Positions 44,947 through 57,081 of a DNA stretch of 64,000 nt are shown one piece after another; within the stretch, counting starts at the first letter, position 1; every line of letters starts with the position of its first letter. The translations under genes and the position numbers were made by a program. Source of the DNA: Mesodorylaimus sp. YZB2_4 (lineage: Eukaryota > Nematoda > Enoplea > Dorylaimida > Dorylaimidae); the NCBI GenBank assembly GCA_030248295.1, contig JASANH010000902.1, positions 124,001 to 188,000 of the forward strand, written 5' to 3'. The notes under the pieces are model-generated. The model was given only the letters and a program-made list of their open reading frames with translations, was not told the DNA's origin and did no database searches.

Positions 44947-46721
44947 GGTAAACCGGCCGGCTTTCTTCAGACCTAACTTTCTGGCCGGCGTGCGCTCTGA
45001 CAAGACGATTGGTAGTGATATCTCTATGACTTATTTTTATTTTATTTTCTAAGATTTCGCCCAGAACACCTTCCTGAATGTCTCGCTGCCACTTGCTTTC
45101 GTCATTTTCATCATTACGACAGATTACAAAGTAAGCGAATTCTTTTTCGTGAAATACTGATGGTTTCATTGGGCATAAAGTTGGACTGGGATCTGTAGCA
45201 GTCCATGATATGCGTCTAAACACTCTGAAAGATGGGCTTCATTCAAAGCCCTGACTTCTCGTGCAGAATGATTTTCCCCGCCTTGTCACTCATCGTCATC
45301 AAATGTGCTATTTTTCAGGATCTATCCAGCGTTTGACAGGCCATTCGACCGAATGGGCACAAGCGGGTTCCGCGAAGTTTTAGTCCCTTACAGGTAAGAC
45401 ATTGTATCTCCGCTTCTCATGCAATGTCAGTCGAAGTATTTTCTTGTGTCACTTTCCAGAATGAAAACGGTAACTCATCGTCAGTGACGTCAGCAGCAGT
45501 TTGGTTTTTCTATTGAAAGTCGGAATTTACATCTTCTTAAACGTATTTTTACATCATGTGTTGTTTGTGATTTGTGATTAAAATTGAGGAATGTTTATTT
45601 AGCCAGTTTAGCAATGCTATTTTCTGTGAAACAGAGTAAATCACACCAGGAGGAAATTTTTGTGAGCCAGATTGCACTATAATCAATCAGTGAGTCACCA
45701 GGTCATCAGCATAGAGTTACAAGTCCTTATGTTCCAGCAGTGAAAAATTCAAAGTCATTCTGTGTCATCACGAAATGTCGTCCCGCTTTTTGCAGACAAA
45801 GCGGCCCGTCGACGGGTTGACAAAAAACCCTTTACGGGCGGCCCTCGCTCCAGCCCGCCCCCCCCCCCCCCCCACCCGTCCTGTGCCCGCTGCTAGTATA
45901 AACCTGCAAATCGACCTTCGCCCGGCCCTCACCCGCAGTGCAGTATAAATTCGCCTTGGGGGCTCCTCTGCCTAATGAATATTGCTGCCTCCAAACTGTG
46001 TCCATGCAGTGCGATGGCAATGCTTAGGCTGAGCCCACTCAAGTTCAATCAAGTTTGGAAAACCTGTAAAAGTCAGGAAATCTGAAAAGTGCCTGGAATA
46101 ATCAGCAAAAGTGGGAATCTGTGAGCCAAAGTCATGGAACCTGTGATAAATAAGTTGCACTTTGTGTTTTCATATTGTGAAAATCGTCAGGGAAAGTTTT
46201 TGCCCGTGCCTGAGTAACCTGGAATAATCATTTTCTGCTCCATGAATGACTCCATCCTTTCTATGTAACAATGTAATTTTTGAAGACTCGCTTTTTCCTT
46301 CCTGGAATCCCCCAGTCATGGGCTAGGTTTCAGAAGAGCATGTTCATATTCACCACATTAATATTCACCAGGTTGTACTTTTTGGACCCAGACTCAAAAA
46401 AAGTTGCATTCATCCCGCGCGGTTATATTTCGAATTAATACAGTATGCATGTCGTACAAAATACAAAAATCATCGAGCGTCACTTCGTGAAAAGCATGTA
46501 ACAAGAAAGAGTAAGTAGTCGCAGCAATGCAAGCAAGGAGACTCGAGAATTCCCAATACAGCAGGGCCAACACGCCAGAAGTCATTGATAACTATCCTGT
46601 ATACATGCATATGGTGTGTCGAAGCAGCGAAAGCCCAGGTCCCAGGTAACATGGTCCTCGCAAAACACATCTTGGAAAATCTGCGAACTGGTGTCAGTGA
46701 CGACAAGTCAAAGGAGGCAGT
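44947..46721. other. Intergenic region with two orphan exon-like pieces
   Basis: 45319-45393 (plus) is bounded by TTTTTCAG and GTAAGA and reads IYPAFDRPFDRMGTSGFREV in one frame. An acceptor TTTCCAG allows an in-frame join to 45460-45487, ending in TGA. No upstream exon or family match is found. A 16-base C run lies at 45858-45873. Confidence 0.3.
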
Positions 46722-49718
46722 TCAACTCTGCTGGAAAACGCATCTCTTTGACAGGAATTCTTGATGACGTTGTTTCTTTTCTTCGGCTTTGCGTCGATTT
46801 TCTTCTTGCTCCGCTCGAATCTCCGCTTCCAATGCGTTAGAGCGAGTCAGTTGATCGATCTGGTAAGAGAAGGGTGATCGTGCGATTGTGCGTGCGGGGG
46901 ATCGGTCGTGCGTGTTTTACCCCATACACAGTGAAAAAGTATATTTTATTACTATCTCTAAGGAAGACAAGTTCAGAAAAAAGGGTGAATTAGCGATCTT
47001 TTGCTCAGCTATCAGGAGCAGCATTAAAATTTAAATTAAGAAACTTGGCGGGAAATTTTGTTTTCTGCAAATCGGCTCAGCGTCGTGAGCTTGCTCATAA
47101 TTGGTTGGCTAAGTGATCACTGTCGCCACACAGTTTCACGTGGGAACATGCTGTTTTCATGTGCACTGATTGTGAGTAAACTTTTTTGCCACATTCAAGA
47201 ATCACAAACACAAACATCTTTGGTTTTTAAGAAATCGGTTGGGTACAGGCTATTCGAAGGGCGTGGGCAGCCGCAGTGGTTCTTACCTTGGCTTCGAAGA
47301 ACTGCTTAGCACCACTGACGCCTTCCTTGGTCACGTCGATATCGGCAAGATTTGCGAATACGCTCAAAGCGGAATTTTCTTGCAACTCACCGGCGGCCGC
47401 TTTGCGAAAAATAGACAAGAACTAGGGAAGAGAAAAAATTCAAAAAGTTTGCACAACAAGAAGAATAAAATTGATTAATTAATACCTCGCGCAAATTAAT
47501 TTTTCCATCCTGGTCTTCATCAACTTCACGAATCATTTGCTTCAAGGCCAAATGCGTTTGCGGAGCGCCCAGTTTCTCCATCATTACTTTCAGTTCATCG
47601 ATGCAAATGAAACCATCGCGATTCGTGTCGTATCTGAAATAAGAGATGGATGCTGTCACTGTGTTTATTTTGTACCTACCACTTTCGCCATGCATGTAAG
47701 TCTGTGTCGTGCGCAGCGCAGCTACGCTTTAACTTCTTTTCCCTGCTTCGAATCGGGTCGCAAGAATTTCTAGGGCAAACTAATAACATATGCTCAGTAG
47801 TGCTGCCGCACCCGGTCGTAGCGAAAAAATTTCTTGTCAGTTCAGAAAAAAAAAGAAAAAAGCAGCTGAATATTGCCAACTATACTATCAGCACTGGGGC
47901 ACCCCACTATCGCCCGTGGAATAGACCTGGCCTCATACGTCCCACAGTTTTGTTGATGATTGAGCAATCAGCTAATATTCGTATTTCACTCAGTACTAAG
48001 TCAACACGACATGACTCGACCCGCTAGGTCCGGGTCTGGTCTAGCAAAAGGCGTCTGCCCCACACGCTGGGTGCACACTACTGGAGAGGGTTCGACTCCC
48101 GCCTGTGTAAATGATGATTGTCAACTATGTGTTCCTAGCCTATGGATAAAGTATAACAAGACATGACACGACGGACGAGGCAAACTGATGTGAAGACAAA
48201 AAAGAATTGTCAGCAAAAACAGCAGTGGTCAGACGAACGAAGCAGTGCTAGTATGCCTGTAGGAAGCATGTGCGCGGTTACGAGTGGCTCATAATCGCGG
48301 CCAGGGGGATTTGCTTGCTTTCTAGTGTGTTAAAGACTAGAAAAACTGCGGGTGGTGCAGCTGACGATGAGCGTTCGAGATTAGAGCTGTCCACAAGATA
48401 GCTGGGAGCCCCGCTTGAACCGATTTGCATGCGCCCCGCACTTCCGGTCATATTCTATTCCAGTTTCCAGTTTAGTCGTGCGAGAATGGCAGGTCTAGAA
48501 TGTTATCGAGTGGCCTAGGTCGAGTCAAAGTCCTCATACTGCTTTATCCATGAAAAAGGCAAAAGTGCACAACAGGGTTGAAGGTTTCGTGTTTTTTCTA
48601 TCGTGTGTGCCATAAAGAATGACGATCGCAGAACTGGCCAGTGTTCTTCGGAAGCAAAACTGTAAACTTTACACTAACACAGGCAGATAGAGCACTCGAT
48701 TAATTAGACGTTCATTCTTGATGGATCGCCCAATACAACTGGAGGAATTACTTCGACACCTAATTTCGTAGAGAACAAAGCTGCACGAGGGGAACATGTC
48801 CAGAGTAGGCCCGGCGGAGTGTGAAGTGCGAATTCGTGGACGTGAAACCCCGCACCACTGCCATTGTCTACTGTAGGCCACCTGCGCCCGGTATTACAAT
48901 CACCTAGGACGGGTGCTGAATATTAGGACACCCAGGGGGCAGCAAAAGTATTCGGCGCTTTTGCCCTTTGGTCCCCAGACGAAGGCTGTTATAAGGCTGG
49001 CTGGAGCCTAATATCAACTTAAGCTTAAATCTCATATACCAGACTAAGCCTAAGCCTAAGCCTAATACCAGCCTAAGCTATATTATGTTGGGGAGCAAAC
49101 AGCAAAAGTTTCATAGTCGAGGTTTCCTATAAAGGATCATCCTGATCTTTTCCCCGTGCATATATATTTCTTATATGATTTTTGCTGTCCCCTTGATGGT
49201 CCTAACTTTAGGACGTCCTAGCTGATTGCGAAACTGGGCCCTGCTGGTGCCGAACGACTTTCAGGGGGGCCATTCCAAGCGCATATCATTACTGAGCGTT
49301 CCCTGCAACGGTGAGGCACTTACTTCTTGAACATTTGTTCATACGATTTTAATTGTTTCCGCGAGAATTCGTTGAATTCTGCGTAGAGTCCCGGATAGAC
49401 TTTGTGCGCTCGCTGGGCTTCCACCGGTTTGCCTTCCAAAATGTCCTGTCTTCGAGTCAAACGCGTTTTCAATTCGTTGCTGGCACTGCCGGAAATGGGC
49501 GAATGCAATTGGCCAGATGGATTATCGCCTTCCTCCGCAACACTGCCGCCGTGCGAACTAACCATGCTCAACGTCGATCCCGCACTGTCCGATCCCGCCG
49601 AATCCAAGTGACACAGACGCGCATCCTGATCGCAATCGCTCTTTTGTTGATCGATCGACGAGTCGTGGATGATTTCTTGCCTACGCGCCAATTTTAGAGC
49701 CAGTTCAGAATCGGCCAT
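46722..49718 (-). CDS. EFHD2: Swiprosin / EF-hand domain-containing protein D2
   Basis: Calcium-binding, actin-associated adaptor. Four exons: 49324-49718, 47486-47633, 47287-47421 and 46722-46859, with GT-AG borders and matching phases, 271 residues (human EFHD2 is 240). A Ser-rich, low-complexity N-terminus precedes AEFNEFSRKQLKSYEQMFKK. EF-hand 1 has the loop DTNRDGFICIDE and EF-hand 2 the loop DEDQDGKINLRE; both have canonical Ca ligands at loop positions 1, 3, 5 and 12. MMEKLGAPQTHLALK between them and FRKAAAGELQE after them are family signatures. The C-terminus is a charged coiled-coil-like helix (RAEQEENRRKAEEKKQRHQ). The ATG at 49718 is the first in frame. Intron 1 (1.7 kb) carries a SINE and a telomere-like repeat. 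Confidence 0.95.
48022..48172 (+). repeat. tRNA-derived SINE in EFHD2 intron 1
   Basis: A-box-like TGGTCTAGCAAAAGGCG and a perfect B-box GGTTCGACTCC, followed by a body ending in AAGACATGACACGACG. The subfamily tail differs from the 28.6 kb copy and matches that at 63.5 kb. Confidence 0.75.
49044..49065. repeat. Interstitial nematode-type telomere repeat
   Basis: CTAAGC repeated three times plus CTAA, the complement of TTAGGC, with further partial units (GCCTAAGC) nearby. It lies in EFHD2 intron 1. Confidence 0.7.
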
Positions 49719-52700
49719 TGTTCAAGAAATATTTGCCGGCTACAATGAAAAGTAAAGTCAAAATTTGGGAAGAAAAAGAACGCGCTACGCGTGTTTTATG
49801 GTTTTTGGGGCGGGTCGAATAAAAACTTTGAACAGGACTGGCGTCCTGCTCTTATCTCGGTTTTGTAGTTTATCCAAGCTGGTACACATCTGCGTAAACA
49901 CGGCGAGTAGCTAGCAGAAGACACAGCCAACCCGAGCTAAGTCGCCAAATACGAGTTTGGAAGCGAAGAAAACACGAGCTGCAAAGATCGACTAAGGAAT
50001 GTGATGTGGATGAAATAACGGGCGATCAGGCCAACTAGTCTTGCTCATCGGGTCTACTCACATTTCGCCAACATATTTGCCAGGCTGATTTCATCCACCA
50101 TTCGTCGAACCAACGGCAAACCACGCGAAAAAAGCGGCGCATAGGGCGAGCAAATTCCTGTTTGTTGCAGCTAAACGATAAACCCCCTGCGATGAATCAA
50201 AGACGCATCATCCCGACAGAAGGCGGTAGGCGCGTGGCGGCGAGTATCATCCATCAATTGGCCGAAAAACATTGACTCACTGGCGCGAACATGGTGACAT
50301 AATGTAAAACACATGCTCATTGAAATAAATTGCGGAAAAGCAGAACGAAAATTCAACTGGCACCGCCTGCTGCATTATCCCAAGATCAAATTCAGGCCCT
50401 CGCTCGTACGAATTCCAAGCACGCATCCATTCGCCCGTCCATAACGGCCTGCCCGCAAGATTTTCAGGCTACCATCTGCCACGCCACGGGGACGACCCCC
50501 GCCTAGAGACAATGTATACACAGCACAGAAATCGGAGAGAATGGCTCGCATTCTATGAACGAGGGGAAATGCACACAAAACGAGACGACAGCAAACCCAG
50601 TGTAAACTGACTGCGAGTCATAATTAGCAGCAGGGATTCTGATCCCACGCGCCACTCGTAGGGACAAAAAGTAAACCATACGAGTAGGGCATAAACAGGG
50701 GTCGGGGCTATCAGGTTATTGCTGGGACGGGGTCCTCATTGACTGAGCTGTATGATCCGGAATCGGACCCTCATTGACGAAGCTAGCTGATAGTGCTCCT
50801 ATATTTTAAGGAGCGAGTTTTCTCTGATTCGGTTCTGTCAAAATCCGAGCTCCAATCGCGCAAGTCAATTGCCAGATCACACAGCCGTCTGATTGAACTT
50901 GCCAAAGTCTAATCTCAGAATCAACTACAGTACATTGGAGAGATGGACCTATTCCAATTTTGGAAATAAGCTTACAGAGTACACTGTTTCTCACACCATG
51001 CAGGCGCTTCTCCTGCACAGCACAGATGGCTACAGATGAGCTCCCATTGTCAGGTACTGCATTCTTAGAAATTGTTTGGTGGCTGGGATCCGGGCTACTT
51101 TCTCAATTATTCACTCCTTGGCATCGGGAGAGCGAGTAGTAGATGACTCGAAAATGGTCATTCAGTTCTAACGGCCTGACATCAGTGAACACGTTTTTTT
51201 GAAAAGGGTATCTATCTAGGGTCCCGGAGTAAGAGTTTGTTGTCCGTGCTCGTAAAGGCGGTTTAAAAATGTTTGTCAATACCAACCCCTGCTCGGTTCA
51301 TTTCTGGGGCTCATTGACTTTCTGATGTTCTAGATCCTCTGTTGCGTGGAAATACTCACTGTTTTTGTGCTAGCTCCGATTATCGTGTTGGAAGAGTCTG
51401 CGCCTCAAAAATTACTTTATCTCGAAGCCGAACAGGGCCTGAGCAAATGCACTGCCTATGCCAGATGTTGAGGTCCTCTGTCTGGGTCAGGATGGGTATG
51501 TGAAAGGATTCGTGGTTCGTGTGTTTTCCAACGATTCGATTCAGTTGGAGAATTTCGTGGATCACCGTTGTTGACGCTGACTAATCACGGTGAGTACTAT
51601 ATTGAACTTTGATGAGCGATGAACCATTTTGGCATCCAAACAGAGTGAAAGTCGCGTGGATGTTGATGTTGCCCTTTTGGCAATGTAACCAAGCGTGTTA
51701 GGCGCAGGAGAGTCGGCGGGACAAAAATTACAATTGGAGCTTGCGACTACTTGCGGCTGAAACATCAACCCGACGAGCATTCCAGCCAGGGAGATCGATT
51801 ATTTTCCCCCACTCGCCATGGCACCAGGCGTCAAGGTTATAGGAAAACAAAAAAGCCTCGCCCTCTACCTGTCCCAGGCGTGTGTCCGCTAGGCGGCGCT
51901 GTCATGCAGTCCCGCGACGTTGAGGTTTCGCATGTGCGCTTATTATAAAGAGAAGCGGCCCAGCCATGCTAATCAGCAGTAGGTCCGGAGGAGCTCGGTT
52001 ACCTTCCGAAATCCCCCGACTCCGCTTCATGACCGCTGTTTTTGCTTTTCTCTTCTAGCAGTGGCGCGTTGTAATTTTGCAGGTCGATGAAAGGGCGGGA
52101 GACAAATGAGTATGGAGACTGTGAATGGCTTATTCAGCCGTTTAACAGTCAGGGCGATATGGCAAGAGAGGCAGCATGTAAATAATGCAACTTTCGAATA
52201 GTTTTTGAGCACAAACTGATGCTGTGTTACAAGATGGCCAACACCCAGCTAAGACGTCCCCTCATTATCAGGTCCATTTGTTACAGAGAATATTTTGTTG
52301 GCAGCATTCTAGGGCACAGCTTGTTCGCTGTCTGCTTTTCTGCTCTGGTGGTCATCTTGTGGCAGAAGACTCGAAAAACAGGCCAATCGACTGGGTTACT
52401 ACACAGGCCACCTGCCCTGCTCTTCGTATTACCTATATCCGACCAGCCAGTGCGAATTATGTTGCCTATTCATGGCTTGTGAGCACTGTTTCAGGATAAT
52501 CCCTCGATCTTGCATCTGTGCACTTCCGACTATAAAGCACCTGGCTGAGTACACGCCCACTGGGAGACTCTCGTATCACGGCTAACAGACATACTGGCCC
52601 AAATGAAACTAGTTTGAGCAGTGTGCCGACCAGAGACAATACACCTTAAAATTTACTCTTTCGAAGGGTGCGGCTGGAAAATTTAACGTAATGATGCAGA

Positions 52701-53032
52701 CAAAACGCCTTCGACAAGATACAGTTTGCTTTTTGATGAGACCATATCTTTTCTGACGACTTTGTCATCCAAAATTGGGAACACATTTCCTGAATGAGTG
52801 TGCGAACCTGTTTCTGGCCTTCCTTCAACGAAATACAGTCATCGCCATTTGTTTCATCAATGAGCGTTTCGATTCGAGGTCTGAAAATGCAGATGCGTCC
52901 TTGATGTCTCGTATTTCGTCTTCGTCTAATCTGCCGCACCTTCCTCAGTAAATAAGACTGGCGAGGCGCACCTTGTCTCTGGTGGCATTTCCGTCATCGC
53001 CTCGAGTCACTGAGCCAGAAAGGGCAGTCGTG
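49719..53032. other. Intergenic region between EFHD2 and the MIG-18-like gene
   Basis: It holds the EFHD2 promoter side and a minus-orientation dispersed hairpin repeat at about 51710-51850. A plus open stretch around 51460-51576 reads GQDGYVKGFVVRVFSNDS. A 97-codon charged minus frame lies at 52646-52939. Neither has enough support to be called a gene. Confidence 0.35.
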
Positions 53033-53039
53033 TATAAAA
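53033..53039 (+). promoter_or_regulatory. TATA box of the MIG-18-like gene
   Basis: TATAAAA in GTGTATAAAACTAG stands 103 bases before the ATG at 53142, on the coding strand. Confidence 0.6.
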
Positions 53040-53141
53040 CTAGCGTCACTTTGCAAAACGGGAGTCGCACCCCGATGAAGTAGGTGTCCACCCTGGTGGT
53101 GTGGAAGTGGTGTGGGACTAGTGTCAGTTGTCCGTTGCGAA

Positions 53142-54188
53142 ATGATTCCCGCCATTTTCTTCCTATTCGTCGCTGGTGTGGTGGCTGCATCGCCATCTAA
53201 CCGCGACTCCAGCTCGTGTCCCGGCGGCTACAGCGAAGGCGATCAGCTGGACGTGGGCAAGTTCTGGTACGAATGTCGGGCGGGACAATTGATCCCGATA
53301 GGATGTTTGACACCGAACGGACGTATCGGCTGGAGTCAAACGCACGACGCGCAGTCGGTTCGTTCGATTTGCGCAATCGACCAACGAGGATATCCGGCCT
53401 TGTTGCCCAAATCGTGCTTGGACGCCTCTGCACGCGAGCACCAACCGAACGAACGCTGGTTAGAAGGTAGTGTGTTCTACGAGTGCAAACCAGATGGTAT
53501 CTACCTGAACGTCGAGGGCGTGGCGTGCGTGGTCAACGGCAGCCAGGCCGTGGAAGTGGGCACTAAGACGCCCATTGGCAGCGTGGTCCACATTTGCACC
53601 CGGGACGCCGCCTATCGGCCAGTCCTCAGGCCGTGGGGATGCTTGGGCAAGGATGGACGGTACTACAACACTGGCGACGAGTACGAGCACGACGGCACCC
53701 TCTACTTGTGCATGGAACGCAACGGTCGGATCAGCAACGACTGCAACGGCTGCGTGTTCCGAGGGCGACGATTCCACGGCGGCGATCGATACGAAGAGAA
53801 CGATGTGGTCTACTTGTGCTTCACAAACAACAACCAGCAGGCTGAAATGCGCATCACAGGCTGCATGACCAAGAATATCATCGATGGCGTCGTGGCTGAG
53901 AAACGAGTCAACTGTTCTTGGAATGAAGGCAACGAACCCTTTCAAATAACTTTCCAGTGCAAACTCGATCCCAAAAAGCAAAAAGTGGTCAAAACGGCCG
54001 AGAAGTGCATATACGTTCTGGACAGGGGCACATTCAAGATCGATATCGGATGTTATCGCGTCATTGACGGCGTTGGCATGGCGTGCAGACAGAATTCGGG
54101 CGATCCTGGCGATGTCAGCTTCTCGAGGTGGCCAGTCGACGCCAATGGTCAACTCGTTCAACCTCCACCCGAAATGAGACGCTGCTAG
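53142..54188 (+). CDS. Secreted protein with repeated MIG-18-like (fibronectin type I-like) cysteine modules
   Basis: A 348-residue intronless frame. The ATG at 53142 gives a signal peptide MIPAIFFLFVAGVVAAS; the frame is open further upstream but has no other ATG. The mature protein is a string of modules of the form G...(W/F)YEC...GC, for example GKFWYECRAGQLIPIGC, GSVFYECKPDG, GTLYLCMERNGRISNDC and DVVYLCFTNNNQ. They alternate with Cys-Gly linkers such as RPWGCLGKDGRYYNTGDEY. This matches the nematode family named after abnormal cell migration protein 18, an extracellular-matrix protein family. At least four modules are visible, with a divergent C-terminal one. It probably acts in extracellular matrix; partner unknown. 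Confidence 0.85.
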   Translation: MIPAIFFLFVAGVVAASPSNRDSSSCPGGYSEGDQLDVGKFWYECRAGQLIPIGCLTPNGRIGWSQTHDAQSVRSICAIDQRGYPALLPKSCLDASAREHQPNERWLEGSVFYECKPDGIYLNVEGVACVVNGSQAVEVGTKTPIGSVVHICTRDAAYRPVLRPWGCLGKDGRYYNTGDEYEHDGTLYLCMERNGRISNDCNGCVFRGRRFHGGDRYEENDVVYLCFTNNNQQAEMRITGCMTKNIIDGVVAEKRVNCSWNEGNEPFQITFQCKLDPKKQKVVKTAEKCIYVLDRGTFKIDIGCYRVIDGVGMACRQNSGDPGDVSFSRWPVDANGQLVQPPPEMRRC

Positions 54189-55272
54189 CAGTGGGAGGCG
54201 GGTGAGAATGCAAAGTCGTCATGGCCAGTATCGTGTGACTGGGCTGTCGGTGTGGGCATTATATTCGTTGGGTGGTTGCAATACGATAAGTTTCGAACCT
54301 GTTTTGAGTTTTTGGCATCTGATCATCAGTGCTGTGCGTTAGTCGCGTACGAAATGGAGTGGTCAGTCGGTGCATGTTTGTGTTAGAGGCTGCGTGATCG
54401 CCCGATCGGTGCGGCAACTAGCGCTTTGAGGTACAATGTACTGTTCATTGATACACCAGAATCCATTCAGTGTATCCATGATACTGTTCGACAGCAAGCC
54501 ATCTACTGTAACCAGTCAATCACACGCATCGGGTCCGTGGGTGCGTGACAAAGTTACATATATGTTGGGCGCACATGAGCATGGCAGCGGCAACATACAA
54601 TATGTCAACATACGCGGCATCTCTAACGCGCTTACCCAGCCTGAATTTGTGCAGCACTCGAAATCAAAAACTCGCTCTTGTTTACTACGCTACGCTATCT
54701 GTATTCGCATCATCGTCCTTGGACCCATGGTCATGAGTGTCTGTCAGGACAGGCACTTATGTAACAATTGATGGACTTTTCGATGCTAGAAAACAGGTTC
54801 AGGCAGAGTAAACTCAATAAAGTCACTAAAGCGTATCAAAACTTATACCAAACTACGACTGCGTAGGATCACTTCGCTTATACTGTTTGTGGTTTACACA
54901 GCGAAAAGAGTGGGTGGATGGAAGTAACTGTAGCGGAGCAGGTAGTAACATATGTGACAGGGAGGAAACATCCCCTGGCATTAGCAGATGAATAATAGTA
55001 AATTCCAACGACAGCCTGTTCCCTAGCATTCGGCATAGAATTAATGGCAATGTGTTCATAGTTTTATTGACCCCGAGTCAGCATGGCAACCAACAACCAT
55101 AGACGTGGGTGAAGTATAATTCAGGACCCGCTCACACTCCCATCTTATCATGCATAGTTGAAGTCATTTGTCTCATTGCTTTTATCAGCGATCGATACAG
55201 CCTGGGTGTGTAGTCTTGAGAACGCGCAAGGCCCGCCGCCTAGCGTGGTCAGTCCGTGACACGGGAACTGCT
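54189..55272. other. Gap between the MIG-18-like gene and GCHFR
   Basis: It should contain the 3' UTR of the former and promoter of the latter. No repeat or exon is recognised. Confidence 0.35.
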
Positions 55273-55536
55273 ATGCCTATCCTCCTGGTCGAAGGCAATG
55301 CCGGTGGCAGCGAAGTGACCATCTACGCCGAGGACACGGCCATTGATTTGGAAGCCTACTTCAAGTCGCTCAACATACCAGTCAAGAGTGATCCCAGTTG
55401 CGTGTACAGTTACACCCGGCACGTGGTCGAGGCGGCCCCCATTACCGTCTTGAACAGACTACAAGAGATTAATTTTTCGGTGATTACATCTGCGGCTGGG
55501 AAGGGAAATATTGTGTGGACATTGACGAGTCAGTGA
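55273..55536 (+). CDS. GCHFR: GTP cyclohydrolase I feedback regulatory protein (GFRP)
   Basis: Small protein that binds GTP cyclohydrolase I and mediates its feedback control by tetrahydrobiopterin and phenylalanine. The frame is 87 residues; human GFRP has 84. It begins MPILLVEG (human MPYLLIS). The second half fits the family: Y-x-Y, then APITVLNRLQEINFSVIT, G-x-G and VWTL, aligning with the human PRIVLDKLERRGFRVLS...VWCL. The frame is open upstream to 55168, but MPILLV is the family start. No intron is needed. The middle (about residues 9-45) is poorly conserved. Confidence 0.8.
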   Translation: MPILLVEGNAGGSEVTIYAEDTAIDLEAYFKSLNIPVKSDPSCVYSYTRHVVEAAPITVLNRLQEINFSVITSAAGKGNIVWTLTSQ

Positions 55537-55823
55537 CTAGGCTTGGTGGGCAGGGTGAGTGTTGCTTCTTCAATGTGGTGCGCTCCTTTTGAAGTGCAGC
55601 AGTTCGTCCCATGTAGTCTGCAATTGCTGCGAGAGTGTGTGCAGATTGACATACCACAGATGGGAGCGCGACCCGTGATAGTGATGTTTCAGCCGTAGAC
55701 TGTGTAGCCATAGTTTATACACATTGCAATGGCACCAATTATCAAGGAGACGTGAACTGGGTGAATAAGGCCCCATTCCGCAACATAGCTTCGAAACTAC
55801 AGCCCACACGATCAGGGTATCAG

Positions 55824-57081
55824 TTATCCAATAGTCACCTCATTATCCTCCAAACAGAACATTCTCTCTGCATCAATAGTTGGCACCTCGCAAGTGAACA
55901 TTCGACTGATGGTGCACATTATATTCAACCCGAATGAGTTCACGATCACGTTACTCGGGTTAGCCTTGTCCTTCACCAAAGCGAATACTCTGATTCTGTA
56001 TTTGGTAAGGTCTTTTTTATATTTCGATAATAAACCGAGCATGATCATTTTCGCAATGGCTTCAGTATTTGCAAAAATTGGGCCTACGATTAACCTTTTA
56101 CCAGCGACATTCTTTATAGCTCCATAGCCAATGACGGTTTTTGTTTGGGAATCACAAGCCACGAGTGAGATGACGTGAGGATGGTGGATTAAATATTGAC
56201 TCAGCTTTTGACTCCGACTTCGACCGAGTACACCGAAATCGTACTGAATCACTCGCTCCAGAACCCATGCGCTTATTTCCTCCAAAACGATGCCACTTAT
56301 GCTCAGCTTTTTATCGAGTGACTTAGGTGATATGCAGCCATCAGCTATCACGATGCCGTAGTCAGAAACCGCAGTGAAGCCTTTTCTCAAATAAATGTCG
56401 CTCATGTGGGGTTCTGAAACAAAAAAAAACAGAAATTGTCAAACCACTTTCCCGCAAAATTTTGAGTTTGACGCTCTTTACATTTGTTTCTTTGATGTTT
56501 GCTACAAATAATCTGCGCTGTTGCGGTTTTCCTTGCCCGGTTAGACCCCCAGCGCGGTGCCTTGCTCCGCCTGATTAATGGGTAGGAGGAGGGTGGGAGT
56601 ATCATCGTTGGTTTCACCACTCATGAACTTGAAAAAGCTTCAGAGTGGCAGCTGAAATTTTTCTTATCGTGCATGACATGCACGATAAGAAAAATTTTGA
56701 ACCCCAAGACCAGATATTTTGCAAATTTCTTGAGGATTGCAGAAAATTGCGGTTAAACTTACCAGCTGCCAGCCCAATGTTTTTGCCCTCCAGCATCTTT
56801 AATGCTTTTTCAAAGAGAATTTTTCCAATTCCACTGTTTCTTTTATCTTTTCTGACAAAAAAGCACCCGATATAGCCATCGCGCACTCCATGCACCATAG
56901 CCGTTATGCATCCAACGCATTGCCCGTTTTCATCCTCGGCCACCAAAAACCAGTCGCCTTTCGTAGAGTCCTTGTGAACATGAAAATCATCAGGCACCAA
57001 CTCCCAATCGAATTCTTCCGCTGACCATTCAACAAGCAATGAAAAATCTTCGAAGTTGCCAGTGCGAACTTTCAAGGCCAT
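55824..57081 (-). CDS. GNAT-family N-acetyltransferase, tandem copy A
   Basis: Two exons, 56763-57081 and 55824-56413, joined in phase 1 across a 349-base intron, 302 residues. The N-terminal half is a GNAT fold with the acetyl-CoA loop R-x-x-G-x-G (RNSGIGK) after DGYIGCFFVRKD. The C-terminal half (CDSQTKTVIGYGAIKNVA, LIVGPIFANTEAIAKMI) is the second acetyltransferase-like domain of the YitH/HolE type found in many nematode proteins. Acceptor substrate unknown. The start MALKVRTGNFEDF at 57081 is preferred; an in-frame ATG at 57114 gives 11 more residues. Its intron contains a perfect 43-base palindrome. It is paralogous to the next gene, sharing intron position and phase. Confidence 0.85.
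56655..56697. repeat. Perfect 43-base palindrome in the GNAT-A intron
   Basis: Arms of 21 bases (AAATTTTTCTTATCGTGCATG and its exact complement) are separated by one base at 56676. No mismatch. Confidence 0.95.

Noticed and set aside
53460-54161. A 233-codon antisense frame over the MIG-18-like gene
   Set aside because: It mirrors the codon pattern of the sense gene and has no family features; the sense strand has signal peptide, modules and TATA box.
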